A DNA stretch of 64,000 bases from CAYXGZ01 sp964464755 (lineage in GTDB: Bacteria > Planctomycetota > MHYJ01 > JACPRB01): assembly GCA_964464755.1 (NCBI GenBank), contig CAYXGZ010000005.1, positions 1-64,000 of the forward strand, written 5' to 3'. Under the pieces are notes generated by a model. That model ran no database searches. It was not told the DNA's origin and worked only from the letters and a program-made list of their open reading frames with translations. Positions 50,225-62,379 of the stretch are shown one piece after another; positions within the stretch are counted from its first letter, which is position 1, and each line of letters opens with the position of its first letter. The position numbers and the translations under genes are program-made.

Positions 50225-51475
50225 TTACGCCCGGCGGGGCCAGGAGAGGGCGTCCTCGATCGGGACGCCCAGGCAGGTGTCGACGAACAGCGCTTCCGCC
50301 TCCGGGAAGTCCGGGGGCGTTTCCAGGCCGCGGAAGTGCGCCCTCGCGATCGCCGCGAAGAGCAGGCGCTTCGTGCCCGACGCCTCGCGGTGCTTGAGGC
50401 GCAGGTGCCACTTCCCCTTGTTGTCCTGGACCTCCTCGCCGCCGTCGGGGTTGGCGTCGGCGAAGACCGTCTCCACGCCCAGCTCCTGCAGCGCCCGGAC
50501 GAAGTTGTCGTCGCGGGTGTGCTCGTCGAGCCGGAACTTGCCGCAGATCGCCCGGGCGGCCGCGGAGACGCCCAGCCGGACCTCCGGGGCGAAGGACCCG
50601 TACTTCGGCACCGCGTAGTCCGCGAGGCAGAGCTCGGTCGTCCGCGCGCGGCAGCGCCCGCAGAACATCCGGCTGCAGACGGCGCAGCGGACCCGCTCGC
50701 GGCCGTCGTAGCGGCCGCAGTGCTCGCAGGCCAGCATCGAGAGGTCGGGGATCCGCGTGATCTTGTCTTTCAGCCGGGCCTCGTTCGACTCGAGGATGCG
50801 CACGACGGCGTCCCGCGAGAAACGGCGGCCGGGGATGCGCTCGTCCACCGCGCCCGCGGCCGCGACGAGCTCACGGGCCTTCGCCCAGGACGGCAGCCGC
50901 GCGCCCTCGAACGTGACGCGCCGCCAGTCGTCCATGAAGAGCTGGAACTTGTCCTTGTCCTTGTCCGGCTGGCGCGTGTAGTCGCCGATCTCCTGGAGCG
51001 CCCGAAGCAGCATCATGGAGTCGAAGGCGTCCACGACGCGGGCCTCGGACAGCGGCGGGATCTTCCGGAGCGGGGCGTCGAGCTTGACCTTCTTGGGCAG
51101 CGGCGGCGCGATCTTCCGCATCGCCTGCTCGGCCGCGTCGGCGAAACGGTTCGCGGCGGGGATCTCGTCCTCGACCTGCCAGAGCACGCCCTTGCTCTCG
51201 AGGTGCCAGACGGCGTGCAGGAGTTGCGCCAGGCCGCCCATCGCCTCGTCCAGCCCCTTCGCGGTCGCGGCGTCCTGGATCTCCTTCAGGCGGACCCGGA
51301 AGCCGGCCAGGGCGGATTTCCAGAGCTCCGCGACGGCCCGGAAGGCCTCGGGAGCCACGGCGGCGAGGGCGGAGGGGAGTCGGGCCGGATCCGTCTTCAG
51401 GAGGCCTTCCACGGCCCGCGGGAGGCCCGCGGGACCCTTCGCAAGTTCCGTCTCGTAGGCGGAAGGATCGGCCAC
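50225..51475 (-). CDS. Cytoplasmic protein with RING/FYVE-like double zinc motif
   Basis: 416 aa from a GTG at 51475. No signal peptide or membrane segment. The N-terminal 230 residues are helical. A cysteine-rich module at about residues 263-300 reads CEHCGRYDG, then RCAVCSRMFCGRCRARTTELC, giving paired CxxC knuckles for two zinc ions, an arrangement like treble-clef/FYVE or B-box modules. The C-terminal domain is alpha/beta. I do not recognise the family. The start is supported by a perfect TATAAT 7 nt upstream and no ribosome site. Confidence 0.78.
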   Translation of the reverse strand: MADPSAYETELAKGPAGLPRAVEGLLKTDPARLPSALAAVAPEAFRAVAELWKSALAGFRVRLKEIQDAATAKGLDEAMGGLAQLLHAVWHLESKGVLWQVEDEIPAANRFADAAEQAMRKIAPPLPKKVKLDAPLRKIPPLSEARVVDAFDSMMLLRALQEIGDYTRQPDKDKDKFQLFMDDWRRVTFEGARLPSWAKARELVAAAGAVDERIPGRRFSRDAVVRILESNEARLKDKITRIPDLSMLACEHCGRYDGRERVRCAVCSRMFCGRCRARTTELCLADYAVPKYGSFAPEVRLGVSAAARAICGKFRLDEHTRDDNFVRALQELGVETVFADANPDGGEEVQDNKGKWHLRLKHREASGTKRLLFAAIARAHFRGLETPPDFPEAEALFVDTCLGVPIEDALSWPRRA

Positions 51476-51482
51476 GGGGCGG

Positions 51483-51488
51483 ATTATA
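51483..51488 (-). promoter_or_regulatory. Leaderless-type -10 (TATAAT) for the zinc-finger gene
   Basis: Perfect TATAAT on the minus strand 7 nt (CCGCCCC) before the GTG at 51475; decides this start codon. Confidence 0.65.
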
Positions 51489-51564
51489 GGTCCGCCCCCC
51501 GGCTCCGGGAAGGAATTGCAGCGGGGAAATCCCCGGGATCGATGAAATCCCGCGCCCCCCGAGG

Positions 51565-51570
51565 TATGAT
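51565..51570 (+). promoter_or_regulatory. Leaderless-type -10 (TATGAT)
   Basis: TATGAT 7 nt before the ATG at 51578. Confidence 0.55.
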
Positions 51571-51577
51571 CGGCGCC

Positions 51578-53023
51578 ATGAAATCCGCCCCGCTGTTCCT
51601 GCTCGCCCTGCTCCTCGCACCCCAGGACAAGCCGGTCCTCGTGGGGCGGCTCGAGCGGTCGTCCTTCCTGAACTTCGTCGCCGCGTGCCGCGAGGCCCGC
51701 GAGATGACCGCCTCCGATCCCCAGGGCGCCGTCGACAAGCTCGGCGCCGTCATCTCCCACAAGGACTGCAAGCCCGACCGCTCCGAGTGCCGCGTCCGCA
51801 TCGCCGACACGAGCGGCGGCTACGACGATCCCGTCGACTTCTATCCCTGGCAGCTCCGGGGCCTCGCGTACCAATCCCTCGCGAAGAAGGAGCCCGCCAA
51901 CGCCGTCAAGCACCTCGCGGCGGCCGTGGAGGACCTCAAGTACTCGTTCGAGACGCGCAAGGTCGCCGCGAGCGAGGCCCTCCTCGCCGAGGCGAAGCGG
52001 CTCCTCGAGGACGCGAAGCGAGCCGCGGCTCCCAAGCCCGGGCCCGCCGACGACCCGCTCAAGAAGCTCAACGCCCTCGTCGACGAACACCTGAACCGCG
52101 ACCGCTACAAGGCGGCCCGCGACGAGGTCCAGGCCGACACCCGCGTCGCCGAGAACGAGAAGGCCGAGCTCCTCCGCCGCATCCAGGAGCTCCACTCCTC
52201 CTACCTCTCCCGCGAGCTCGGGGCCTTCCTGCGCGACTTCCGCGGCTCCTGGACCGACCTCTCCGAACTCACCGAGGGCGAGCGCCGCTCGCGCTTCCGC
52301 CTGCCCCCCGGCGAGCAGCTCCTGAACTCCACCCCGGCCCTCGACTGGGCCCGCAAGCACCGGGAACTGCTCGTGGGCATCGACAAGGCCGAGCCCGCGA
52401 AGCTCCTCGCCGCGGCGTTCGAGGCCGCCGCGATCGAGAGCCCCGGCGCGCCGAACTCCTGGTTCCAGCAGTCCGCGTACCTCGCCGCCGGGGCGCTCCA
52501 GTCCTCGATCAAGGGCTGCGTCGACCGCGCCGCCTCCGCGCCCCGCGACGAGCGCCTCAAGCTCTCGGGCCTGGGCGCCCGGTCCGCCGCGCTCTGGAAG
52601 GACTTCGCCGCGAAGCTCGACCCCAAGGTCCGCGAGGCCCACGCCTCGGACCTCGACGACTGGGGCGGCCGCATCGAGCGCCTCGCCTCGAGCTTCCCCG
52701 TGGACCTCGCCGACCTCGACGCGATCGACCTGGACTCCTGCTTCGGCCCCGAGGCCGACGCCAAGTTCGACGAGATCGACCGCCGCCTTCGCGAGCTTTC
52801 CAAGAAGTCCGGCCTCTCCCGCGAGTCGCGCCAGCGCCTCGTGACGATGCACGCCCTCGCCGTCGCCCTGCGCTCGCTCGCGGCCGGCCGCAGCGAGGAC
52901 GAGGCCCTCGACGCGCTCCGGAAGGCGGACCTGGACCGCAAGCTGGCGGAGGTCGGGGACTTCGGGCCGGAGGCGAAGCGCTACGGTCCGCGCGTGGAGA
53001 GGGTCCTGGCCGGGCTGAGGTAG
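51578..53023 (+). CDS. Exported helical protein, function unknown
   Basis: 481 aa. A short signal sequence (MKSAPLFLLALLLA) leads to mature PQDKPVLVG. The rest is mostly charged and helical, with an N-terminal region that has four cysteines (AACREAR, HKDCKPDRSECRV) and later TPR-like stretches. The ATG at 51566 four codons earlier is in frame but lies on the -10 hexamer, so the start at 51578 is preferred. No family recognised. Ends 4 nt from the convergent kinase gene. Confidence 0.78.
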   Translation: MKSAPLFLLALLLAPQDKPVLVGRLERSSFLNFVAACREAREMTASDPQGAVDKLGAVISHKDCKPDRSECRVRIADTSGGYDDPVDFYPWQLRGLAYQSLAKKEPANAVKHLAAAVEDLKYSFETRKVAASEALLAEAKRLLEDAKRAAAPKPGPADDPLKKLNALVDEHLNRDRYKAARDEVQADTRVAENEKAELLRRIQELHSSYLSRELGAFLRDFRGSWTDLSELTEGERRSRFRLPPGEQLLNSTPALDWARKHRELLVGIDKAEPAKLLAAAFEAAAIESPGAPNSWFQQSAYLAAGALQSSIKGCVDRAASAPRDERLKLSGLGARSAALWKDFAAKLDPKVREAHASDLDDWGGRIERLASSFPVDLADLDAIDLDSCFGPEADAKFDEIDRRLRELSKKSGLSRESRQRLVTMHALAVALRSLAAGRSEDEALDALRKADLDRKLAEVGDFGPEAKRYGPRVERVLAGLR

Positions 53024-53027
53024 CGGC

Positions 53028-54956
53028 CTACTCGGAGACCTGGACCGCCCCGCCCGCCATCTTCCCGGACACCAGGCAGGTCCGGCCATTCTTCAGCGAG
53101 CCCGCGGCCAGCCGCACGGTCGCGCGGCCCTGCTCGGGGTGCTCGAGGACGATCACGTAATCCCCGATCTCGAGGTCCTTCAGCACGGCGGGCGTGTAGA
53201 CCTCGCCGATCTCGACCGGCTTGCCGTCGCGCGTCACCGAGGCCACCTTCGCGTACGGGGCCACGAGGAACTTCAGGGAGAAGAGGCCCTTCCAGGCCAG
53301 GACCTGCTCCGTCTCCGCGCGCAGCGCGCCGGCCGCCGTCCTCAGCGCGGCCAGCCGCTTCACCGGCGCCGTCGCGGCCTCCGCGAACGACGTCCAAGCC
53401 CGGATCCGCTCGACCTGGGTCTTCGCGCCGATCCAGTCCGCCCGGCGGGGCCGGATCCGGCCGAACTCGTCGTCGGCCTTGGCGAGCTGCTTGTCCCACC
53501 AGTCGACGAAGTTGTCGAGGTCGTTCTCGTTCTTCACGTCGGCCGCGAACACGGCCGCCGCCTTCGCGGCATCGGCCGACTTCGGGGCGAGCTCGGCCTT
53601 CCAGGTCTTGTACTCGACGAGGTCCTTGAGCGACTTCCACTGGTCCCGGGCCGCCCCGAGGCGCTGCAGCCGCGCCTCCTCCTTCGGGTCCTTCGGCGAC
53701 GGCGTCGGCGCCACGATGATCGTCGTGTTGGGGCCCGAGGGCGTGTCCTTCTTGTTCATCATCACGACGATCGCCACGCCCGCGATGACCAGCGAGACGG
53801 CGACCGCGATGATGGCCGGGTTGCGCCGCACCTTGCGTACCGCGACCCGGAACGAGCTGGGCCGCGTCGCCTGGATCTCCTCGTTCTTCTGGAAGCGGAG
53901 CAGGTCCTCCGCCATGAGCGCCGCCGAGGCGTAGCGGTCCTCGCGGCGCTTCGACATCGCCTTGAGGACGATCGTCTCGAGGTCCACCGGGACCTGCGGG
54001 TTCACCGAGCGGGGCGGCGCGGGTTCCTCGGTGCAGACCTTCATGAGGATGTCCATCGCGGAGTCCGCTGCGAAGGGCGGCTTCCGGGTCAGGACCGCGT
54101 ACATGGTCGCGCCGAGCGAGTAGACGTCCGTGCGGTTGTCGATCTGGTCCGACTTGCCCTGGGCCTGCTCGGGCGGCATGTAGGCGGGCGTGCCCATGAT
54201 GGCGCCCGTCACGCTGATCGAGCTGTCCTTGTCGAGGGCCTTCGCGAGGCCGAAGTCCATGACGTAGGGCCACTTGTCGACCGTCAGCATCACGTTCTGG
54301 GGCTTCAGGTCGCGGTGGACGATGCCCTTCTTGTGCGCGGCCTCCACGCCTTGGCAGACCTTGATGAAGATGTCGACCGTCTCGCTGATGGTCAGCTCGG
54401 CGGCCGCCAGCGACACGCCGTCGATGAACTCCATCGCGAGGAAGTGCTGGCCCTTCGCCTCGCCGACGTCGAAGACCGGCGCGATGTTCGGGTGGCGCAG
54501 GCTCGCGGAGAGCTCCGCCTCGCGACGGAAGCGCAGGACGCCCTCGTCGTTCCCGTCCGCGATCAGGAACTTGATGGCCGCCCAGCGCTTGAGGTTCCGG
54601 TCGAAGGCCTTCCAGACCGTGCCCATGCCGCCCTTGCCGATGAGCTTCACGAGCACGTACTGGTTCAGCAGGTTCTTCGGGTCCTGCAACGCGGCCATCA
54701 CGTCGGGCGGAAACGGGTCGGGCGACTTCGCGGGCCGCTCGACGGCCGGCTTGTCGCCCCGCTCGGTGTAGAGCGTCGTCTTCTCGCCCGGGATCGGCGG
54801 CTGGGAGACGGGCCCGAAGTTCGCGATCGAGAAGTCGGCCGGCGGCTTCTGGATCGTGGGGTCGGTCGAGGCCTGCTGGAGCGTCTTGTCGATCGGCTCC
54901 GGGGCCTTCTTCAGGGTGGGGTCGGAGCCCATCGGCGGCACGGGGGCGTCGGACAT
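53028..54956 (-). CDS. Membrane Ser/Thr protein kinase with PEGA-like C-terminus
   Basis: 642 aa from the ATG at 54956. An unusual 95-residue N-terminal tail contains repeated DPT[LI]xK units (DPTLKK, DPTIQK). Kinase domain about 100-365: LIGKGGMG, Lys129 in AAIKF, HRDLKPQN, DFG and GTPAYMPPEQ; the usual APE is PPE. A membrane segment follows at about residues 395-418, then a helical linker and a C-terminal beta domain (YTPAVLKDLEIGDYVIVLEH) similar to PEGA repeats. Unlike the other two kinases here it has no sigma-factor neighbour. Confidence 0.93.
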   Translation of the reverse strand: MSDAPVPPMGSDPTLKKAPEPIDKTLQQASTDPTIQKPPADFSIANFGPVSQPPIPGEKTTLYTERGDKPAVERPAKSPDPFPPDVMAALQDPKNLLNQYVLVKLIGKGGMGTVWKAFDRNLKRWAAIKFLIADGNDEGVLRFRREAELSASLRHPNIAPVFDVGEAKGQHFLAMEFIDGVSLAAAELTISETVDIFIKVCQGVEAAHKKGIVHRDLKPQNVMLTVDKWPYVMDFGLAKALDKDSSISVTGAIMGTPAYMPPEQAQGKSDQIDNRTDVYSLGATMYAVLTRKPPFAADSAMDILMKVCTEEPAPPRSVNPQVPVDLETIVLKAMSKRREDRYASAALMAEDLLRFQKNEEIQATRPSSFRVAVRKVRRNPAIIAVAVSLVIAGVAIVVMMNKKDTPSGPNTTIIVAPTPSPKDPKEEARLQRLGAARDQWKSLKDLVEYKTWKAELAPKSADAAKAAAVFAADVKNENDLDNFVDWWDKQLAKADDEFGRIRPRRADWIGAKTQVERIRAWTSFAEAATAPVKRLAALRTAAGALRAETEQVLAWKGLFSLKFLVAPYAKVASVTRDGKPVEIGEVYTPAVLKDLEIGDYVIVLEHPEQGRATVRLAAGSLKNGRTCLVSGKMAGGAVQVSE

Positions 54957-54965
54957 CGGGGGGAG

Positions 54966-54971
54966 ATCATA
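54966..54971 (-). promoter_or_regulatory. Leaderless-type -10 (TATGAT) for the PEGA-like kinase
   Basis: TATGAT on the minus strand 9 nt before the ATG at 54956, which favours that start over an in-frame ATG 13 codons upstream. Confidence 0.5.
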
Positions 54972-54995
54972 CCACGACCCCCCGCGGCCGGGCAA

Positions 54996-56633
54996 TCAGC
55001 GCTCGAAGCTGACGTCGAGGTCGAGCTCCTTGTCGCCCCGCTTGACCCGCAGCTTCGTCTTCGCCGGGCACTTCTGCATGATCTCGATCAGCCCGTCGCG
55101 GCTCTTGATCGCCTTCCCGTCCAGCGAGACGAGCCGGTCCCCCACCTTGAGTCCGGCCCGCTGGCCCGGGTACTCCGGGATCACCTCGGTCACCGTCACT
55201 CCGTCGTCGTCGAGGTCGATGCCCAGGCGCCGGCGGCCGCCGTCGGCCTGCGCGTTGAGCATCCCGTCCCGGGGGATCATCCCGTCGAGGTTCGCCACGC
55301 CCAGCGCGCCCAGCGCGACGACGATCGAGGTGTGCTCCTCGTACTCCTTGATGCCCGCCTCGAAGGTGTCGAACTGCGTGTGGTGCGTCCGGGTGTAGTT
55401 CGCCCGGCCCGCCTGCATCCAGAAGAACCCGGGCACGCCCTTGCCGAGGTAGCTGTCGTGGTCGCTGCCGATCCCGTACGGCAGGCTCTTGACCGTCCGG
55501 ATCTCGAACTTGAACTCCGGGTTCAACCCCATCAGCGGCGCGAACGCCTTCTCGAAGTGCGGGATCATCTTCTCCGTGGCCTGGATCCCCGAGACGTAGT
55601 TCGTCCCGCCGTCGTGCACGAGCACCGCGGAGACCTTGTCGCACTCCTTGGGGAACTTCCGGATGTGGCCCAGGGACCCGAGCAGCCCCTGCTCCTCGCC
55701 GCTCCACAGCATGAAGCGGATCGTGCGCCGCGGCTTCGCCCCGGCCGCCATGAGCAGGCGCGCCGCCTCCAGCGTGGTGACGACGCCCGTCCCGTTGTCG
55801 GTCGTCCCCGTGGCCCCGTCCCAGGAGTCGATGTGCCCGCCGACGATCACCATCTCGTCGGGCTTCTCCGTCCCGGGGATCTCCGCGATCACGTTGTAGA
55901 GCGGGATCGGGCCCTTCTTGAACTCGTTGCGAATGTCGAAGGTGAGGCGGACGTCCTTCCCCTCCCGCAGGTGGCCGGCGACCTTGTCGAAGTGCGCGCG
56001 AAGCAGCGTGATGTTCACCCGCTTCGGGAGGCTCTCCCACGAGATGCGGTGGTTCCCGTCGGTGAGGATCAGCTCGCCGCTGCCCGCCCGGACCAGCCCC
56101 GCCGCGCCCGCCTCGTCGCAGGCCGCCAGGAACTGGTCGTTGAAGTCCTTCGACGCGGGCGCCCCCGAGGTCAGGATCCACGCCCCCTTGAGGCGGGGGC
56201 GGACCTTCTCGAGCTCCTCGGGCGTCTTCGGCCCGAGCACCGCGGGGCCTTCGACCGGCCCCTTCGTCCCCGGCGACCACGACCTCGTGATGAACGTCAG
56301 GTCGAGCTCCTCCGGCGCCGTCATCTTCCCGGACCAGGGCCCGCGGTTGAAGCCGACGGGGAACGTGCCCCACTCCTCGAGGCGGCAGTTCTTCAGGCCC
56401 CACTCCGCGAAGCGGCCCTTCGCCCACTCCTGGGCCTGGGTCAGCCGGTCCGAGGACGTCAGCCTCGGTCCGATCTTGTTGACGAGGTGGTCGAGGTGGG
56501 CCATCACCTGCGGGTTCTTGCGGCCCTCCCGGATCACGGCCTCGACGACCGGGTCCTTCGGCGCCGCCTCCTCCTGGAATGCCGCGCCGGCGAGGGCGAG
56601 GATCGCGAGCGCGGGGGCGAGGAGTCGTCGCAT
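54996..56633 (-). CDS. Exported M28-family metallopeptidase with PDZ domain
   Basis: 545 aa. Signal peptide (MRRLLAPALAILALAGA). The M28 zinc residues are in order: GGHIDSWD, TDNGTG, SGEEQGL, GSDHDSYLG and HHTQFD. A protease-associated (PA) insert lies at about residues 115-240. After the catalytic domain a PDZ domain (about 455-540; VIPEYPGQRAGLKVGDRLVSLDGKAI) ends the protein. By family a periplasmic aminopeptidase/carboxypeptidase. Ribosome site AAAGGA precedes the ATG. Confidence 0.93.
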   Translation of the reverse strand: MRRLLAPALAILALAGAAFQEEAAPKDPVVEAVIREGRKNPQVMAHLDHLVNKIGPRLTSSDRLTQAQEWAKGRFAEWGLKNCRLEEWGTFPVGFNRGPWSGKMTAPEELDLTFITRSWSPGTKGPVEGPAVLGPKTPEELEKVRPRLKGAWILTSGAPASKDFNDQFLAACDEAGAAGLVRAGSGELILTDGNHRISWESLPKRVNITLLRAHFDKVAGHLREGKDVRLTFDIRNEFKKGPIPLYNVIAEIPGTEKPDEMVIVGGHIDSWDGATGTTDNGTGVVTTLEAARLLMAAGAKPRRTIRFMLWSGEEQGLLGSLGHIRKFPKECDKVSAVLVHDGGTNYVSGIQATEKMIPHFEKAFAPLMGLNPEFKFEIRTVKSLPYGIGSDHDSYLGKGVPGFFWMQAGRANYTRTHHTQFDTFEAGIKEYEEHTSIVVALGALGVANLDGMIPRDGMLNAQADGGRRRLGIDLDDDGVTVTEVIPEYPGQRAGLKVGDRLVSLDGKAIKSRDGLIEIMQKCPAKTKLRVKRGDKELDLDVSFER

Positions 56634-56749
56634 GGAAGGTCCTTTCGTTTCCTTGGGATTCCGCGGGTCCTTGCCCTATCCTGCCGTGGAGGGGCCCGCC
56701 GGGTACGTCTAGGTATACGGTTGCCGAGGCTCCCGCGAGGAGAATCCCG

Positions 56750-56953
56750 ATGAATTTCGCCGCCGCCGTGGCCGCCGCCATCGCCCAGGCCGACGAGGCC
56801 TCCTACGCCGCCCGCGAGGCCGCGGCGCCGCACTCCGCCGACGTCTCCGGCGGCGCGGGCGCCAACGTCCTCATCTGGACGTTCATCATCGCCTTCTGCG
56901 TCGTCGCCGTCCTGTACTACTCGCTCTTCTACTCGCCCGGCCGCAACCGCTAG
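56750..56953 (+). CDS. Small single-pass membrane protein
   Basis: 67 aa, ATG with GAGGAG 8 nt upstream. A 38-residue Ala-rich, slightly acidic N-terminus is followed by one membrane helix (about 41-60, VLIWTFIIAFCVVAVLYYSL) and a short basic tail. No homologue recognised. Its stop TAG is part of the CTAG at the left edge of the MITE. Confidence 0.65.
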   Translation: MNFAAAVAAAIAQADEASYAAREAAAPHSADVSGGAGANVLIWTFIIAFCVVAVLYYSLFYSPGRNR

Positions 56954-57295
56954 GCTCTGCCTGGGAACCCCCGTGGCCGCGGTTGCGGCGCCGAAGATGC
57001 AGATGCAAGGAGAGCCGATGAGACGAACCCGAAGGGGGTTGTCGAAGAGGCACGACGCCGCAGATGCGTCTTCGTCGCCGCAACCCCGGAGGGGCGTGGC
57101 GATGGGCGTCGCATCCCTGCGTCCCTCGTCCTCGACAGCCCCCTCCAGGGCTCTTCTCGTCCTCGCTCCCCTCCTTCGCCGCCCTTCGGGGCGGCTTCGG
57201 AGGGCGCGCCGTAGCTCCCTCGGAAGGGAGCGGAGGCGGGCTTGGGCTGCTCGCCCCTCGCCACGCCGCGGCTCACGCGGGTTCTCAGACAGAGC

Positions 57296-57299
<4 letters not shown>
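56950..57299. mobile_element. MITE-like element (342 bp) with CTAG target duplication
   Basis: Bases 56954-57295 are bounded by CTAG on both sides. The ends are inverted repeats of about 22 bp with three mismatches: left GCTCTGCCTGGGAACCC then CCGTG, right (complement) GCTCTGTCTGAGAACCC then GCGTG. No transposase gene or credible coding region lies inside. It contains perfect hairpins at 57178-57195 (TTCG loop) and 57214-57231. The YTAR-type 4-bp target fits the IS5 group, which would have to supply the transposase from elsewhere. Confidence 0.75.
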
Positions 57300-58549
<1,250 letters not shown>

Positions 58550-58572
58550 CGTTCCTCCCGGGTGCTGTATCT

Positions 58573-59316
58573 CTATCGGCCGAAGAGGCGCCCGAGCTCC
58601 TCCTTGAGCTCCGACTCCTCCGAGACGTACTCGCGGATGCGGGCCGTCACGAGGTCCCGCAGCTGCTTCCGGCACGCGGCCAGCCGGTTGTTCACGTCCG
58701 TGTCCTTGATGCCGAACTCCTCGGCGAGCTCGGCGTGCGAGGGCGGCGGCCCCGCGGGGGCCAGCTGGTGCCGCTCGAAGAGCTTGTAGTGGTCCGCCTT
58801 CCCCTCCGCCTCCAGCGACCGCCGCAGGTCCCCCACGGCCAGGTCGAGCACGGAGTTGGCCCACTGGCGCTCGAAGACGCCGTCGGCCGTCGCCCCCGCC
58901 CCCGCCACGAGGCGGTCCACGAGGTCGGTCTCCTCGGGCGAGATGCTGACGAGGGCCCGGCCCCCGCCGCGCTTCAGCGCGGTGGCGTTGCGGTGCTGCT
59001 CGAGGAGGAAGAGGTGCAGGGTCCCCCGGAGGTAGCTCCGGAAGTTCCCCTTGTCGGGCTGGTAGCGCGTCAGCAGGCCGCCCTCGACCAGGTCGAGCAG
59101 GAACTCCTGCGTCAGGTCCTTCGCCTCCTCGTTGTTCAGGCCGCGCGCGGCCCGGACGTAGGCGTAGACCGGCTTCCAGTAGAGGCGGCAGAGCTCGTTC
59201 ACGGCGCCGAGGTAGGCCGGGTCCTTGCGGTCCCGCGCCCCGCGGATCAGGCTCCAGCAGGTCGACGGGAAATCGCGACCCGCTCCGCCGATCGAGGTGT
59301 CTCCCGTTCCGCCCAT
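58573..59316 (-). CDS. ECF-like RNA polymerase sigma factor (second)
   Basis: 247 aa from the ATG at 59316, which gives the N-terminus GDTSIGGAGRDFPSTCW, parallel to the first sigma factor. Region 2: YWKPVYAYVRAARGLNNEEAKDLTQEFLLDLV; region 4: HAELAEEFGIKDTDVNNRLAACRKQL. An in-frame ATG seven codons earlier is less likely. Divergent from the TPR kinase at 59346, which is its probable partner, and 23 nt upstream of gdhA on the same strand, so gdhA may be in its unit. Confidence 0.9.
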   Translation of the reverse strand: MGGTGDTSIGGAGRDFPSTCWSLIRGARDRKDPAYLGAVNELCRLYWKPVYAYVRAARGLNNEEAKDLTQEFLLDLVEGGLLTRYQPDKGNFRSYLRGTLHLFLLEQHRNATALKRGGGRALVSISPEETDLVDRLVAGAGATADGVFERQWANSVLDLAVGDLRRSLEAEGKADHYKLFERHQLAPAGPPPSHAELAEEFGIKDTDVNNRLAACRKQLRDLVTARIREYVSEESELKEELGRLFGR

Positions 59317-59327
59317 GCTGCGCGCAC

Positions 59328-59337
59328 ATGGTAGCAT
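59328..59337. promoter_or_regulatory. Overlapping divergent -10 elements (sigma factor / kinase)
   Basis: ATGGTAGCAT read rightward holds TAGCAT (59332-59337), 8 nt before the kinase ATG. Read leftward it holds TACCAT (59333-59328), 11 nt before the sigma-factor ATG. The two hexamers share two base pairs. Confidence 0.5.
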
Positions 59338-59345
59338 GAAGCCCC

Positions 59346-62294
<2,949 letters not shown>

Positions 62295-62379
62295 ATTTTC
62301 GAATTCCCTACAACCCCCCGCCCCGACCGCAGATCGATGTCGGGTGGATCTTCCGACCTTCATTGCACGGGGGATTTCG

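Noticed and set aside
56954..57295. Short open frames inside the MITE-like element
   Set aside because: They are Arg/Ser/Pro-rich, lack start signals and overlap the hairpins and inverted repeats.
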